From: Macrocybe gigantea
Lineage: Eukaryota; Basidiomycota; Agaricomycetes; Agaricales; Callistosporiaceae
Assembly (NCBI GenBank): GCA_011319805.1
Contig: SJRY01000025.1
Location: 1-22,773, forward strand
DNA length: 22,773 bases
Reading direction: 5' to 3'
A model generated the notes under the pieces. The model was not told where the DNA came from. It saw only the letters and a list, made by a program, of their open reading frames with translations, and ran no database searches. The translations under genes and the position numbers were made by a program. Shown here piece by piece: positions 20,897 to 22,773 of this stretch (within the stretch, counting starts at the first letter, position 1; each line of letters begins with the position of its first letter).

Positions 20897-22773
20897 ATGC
20901 TGCGCAGTAGAAGAACGGGGCTTCTCAAGCGCTGGCGGACTTCCTTATCAACCTCTCATCAGCCGTCCACCGCCTTGCATTGCTACACCGATTATGAAGA
21001 CCGTCCTCCGCCAGAACCCGTCGAAAGACGACGATTCCTGGATTTTCGAGGTTCCACCTACAGCGATCAAGCTTCCCAACAACCGCCGCCATATGCACGG
21101 AAGATGATCATATTCACCGGACAGGAAATTGCTCTGCAAATCGAGCGATTTTCCGAGAATCGCGTTCTGCGCGCCGACGATCCGTCAAAATTCATCCTCG
21201 CGTCTTTTGGTAACCTGCGATTCGAAGATGCCACCCTTCGTGACACGCAGAACTACATAACTCGTCTGATGCAAAAGGGCCTGTTCCGAACGGAGTTCAG
21301 TACCGTTTCTACCATCACAGCAACAGTCAACTCGTACGCGCCTCTACTTCCATCCGAACGTATGACTCTGACTTGTGCTTACGTTCATGTCATCCAGCGC
21401 GGAAGGTCTTGCTATTTACGCCAGGCCGACACGGATGAGGAGCTCGATGAACGAATATATGCTATGGGAGATTTCGGTCGCATTATGAATGTCGCCAAAC
21501 GTGAGCGGCGGTCGAGAGCGTTTCCCAGAACATGCCCCAACACTTTGACTGCCTTTTTCAGGCGCTAAGCGAATCGGACTTTTGTTCTCTGAAGCTCAAC
21601 TGGACTGGCAGCTTGACCCTCGCTACGTAGCGGACATTCCGGATATCCAATTAGGAGACGAAATCTTTTCCGATGGATGCGGGCTCATCTCGAGGAGGCT
21701 CGCCGTTCAGGTTAGCAAAGCAAAGAAGATCATCTTCCGAGGCGCGAGATACACGCCTACCGTTTTCCAAATCAGGTCCCATATTGTATCCCTGGATATA
21801 TCCAGGTCAAGACTTACTCATGTATATCTGCAGATATCGTGGCTACAAGGGCGTCTTGATGCTCCCCTCAATTGGACGTGGGGAAAAGCATCTGGCAGAG
21901 TTCAGGAAGAGCATGAAAAAGTTCACTGCAACGTCCGACAACACCTTTTCTGTCGTCAACTATTCAAAGCCTACTCTTACGGCCGCCTCAATAACGACGT
22001 CATCGTCCTTTTGTCCAGCCTCGGCATTAGCGATGACAAGTTGTTGGAGAAGCAGCGCCAATACTTCGACTGGATATCCGACGCAACGAAAACCCTGTCA
22101 AAGCCATCGACTTTTTATCCTGCCATGGTGAATATTCCTTGGCTGAAAGAGTGCTTCTCGACGGAATCGAGAACCAGGACGTTGTGAAAGGGATTCAAAA
22201 GCTCAGCGTGCTGAAATAGCGGGCTTTAGAACGACCGTGGAAAGGCAAATCCCGCATTCGTCGACAGTCACGTCGGCTTTTTGGTGTTTGCGATCCTTTT
22301 CAGGTTTTGAAGGAAGGGGAGGTCCACATTCGTATCGTGACAGGTCGTCAAGGCCCTTCCACGCCTATCCACGGGGACGTTCTCGTTGTTCGAAACCCTT
22401 GCTTACATCCAGGTTCGCAGTATGCAAGGCTATCTATGGGCGGATTCTGATCGCTTTCAGACAGGTGATTGTTTGAAGCTGCGAGCGGTCCACAACGACA
22501 AGCTCGTCCACCTCGTCGACTGCATCGTCTTCGCTTCTGTAGCTAGACCCGGCCATCATGCGCACCCTCAATGAGCAGTGGCGGCGATCTCGATGGTGAG
22601 CTGTTTTGAATAAATCTTCAAGTATCCTATACAACTAAACACCATCCGAAGGCGACGAATACTCGTCCTGCTGGGATTTCGACCTAGTTCCAAGCAAAGG
22701 TCATGCAGGCGAGTGCCTCTTCTCTTCGATGCGCCATTACCCGATCACATTCATTTCTAGTCTTACGACTACC
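20897..22773 (+). pseudogene. Cellular RNA-dependent RNA polymerase (RNA-silencing type), 5'-truncated, frame-disrupted, runs off window
   Basis: Resembles eukaryotic RdRPs of the QDE-1/RDR family, which copy RNA into double strands for RNA silencing. Blocks in order: SENRVLRADDPSKFILASFG, QYRFYHHSNSQL, ADTDEELDERIYAMGDFGRI, DEIFSDGCGLISRRL, YRGYKGVLMLPS, EFRKSMKKF, NTFSVVNYSKP, YSYGRLNNDVIVLLSSLGI, LLDGIENQDVV, RLFGVCDPFQVLKEGEVHIR, HGDVLVVRNPC, and catalytic GGDLDGDEY, where an intron (22596-22651) interrupts DLDGD. Other introns: 21334-21397, 21501-21561, 21776-21833, 22413-22464 and one from about 22700. Frame breaks lie near 21104, 21285, 21970, 22090, 22210, 22242 and 22569. The N-terminal few hundred residues usual for the family are absent; homology may begin at an acceptor near 20905. 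Either a pseudogene or a gene with several sequence errors. Confidence 0.8.

Noticed and set aside
1..22773. A transposon, viral or CRISPR-like system behind the duplicated pieces
   Set aside because: I found no transposase, integrase, reverse transcriptase, long terminal repeats or spaced repeats; the RdRP is of the cellular RNA-silencing type with introns.

Overview
The window looks like nuclear DNA from a basidiomycete fungus, most likely a mushroom-forming Agaricomycete. Nearly every gene is cut by GT-AG introns of about 45-65 bases, gene spacing is tight, and the gene content fits: GMC oxidoreductase, tandem protein kinases, SEC31, an HNH_2-type nuclease and a cellular RNA-dependent RNA polymerase (RdRP). 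I see no bacterial operon, tRNA, rRNA or CRISPR. All exon models were read by eye from splice signals and family resemblance.

Left part (1-6.6 kb): the 3' part of a decayed GMC oxidoreductase gene (1-1831, +) runs in from outside the window. Two protein-kinase genes in tandem follow (4236-2606 and 6483-4906, both -). They share every intron position, so they are a duplicate pair.

Middle (7.3-14.4 kb): a gene resembling NOPCHAP1/DUF4598 (8089-7319, -) lies head to head with the COPII coat gene SEC31 (8263-13089, +). SEC31 converges on an intact six-exon short-chain dehydrogenase gene (14414-13259, -). A stray piece of an RdRP gene (14820-15104, +) and an intact HNH_2-type gene (16776-15288, -) come next.

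Right part (16.8-22.8 kb): a small cysteine-rich secreted protein gene (18251-17649, -), a piece of SEC31 (19112-19191, +), a broken second copy of the dehydrogenase (19894-19220, -), a frame-disrupted P-loop NTPase gene (20864-20222, -) and a 5'-truncated, frame-disrupted RdRP (20897 to window end, +) that still carries the catalytic DLDGD motif.

The main discovery is that SEC31, dehydrogenase and RdRP occur twice in the same order and orientations. The left set has SEC31 and the dehydrogenase whole and RdRP as a scrap; the right set has SEC31 and the dehydrogenase as scraps and RdRP as the long copy. This looks like an old segmental duplication with reciprocal loss. A second theme is a set of single-base frame breaks, many in short C, G or A runs, across SEC31, NOPCHAP1, RdRP and GMC. 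They may be consensus errors or real decay, and this decides which genes are functional.
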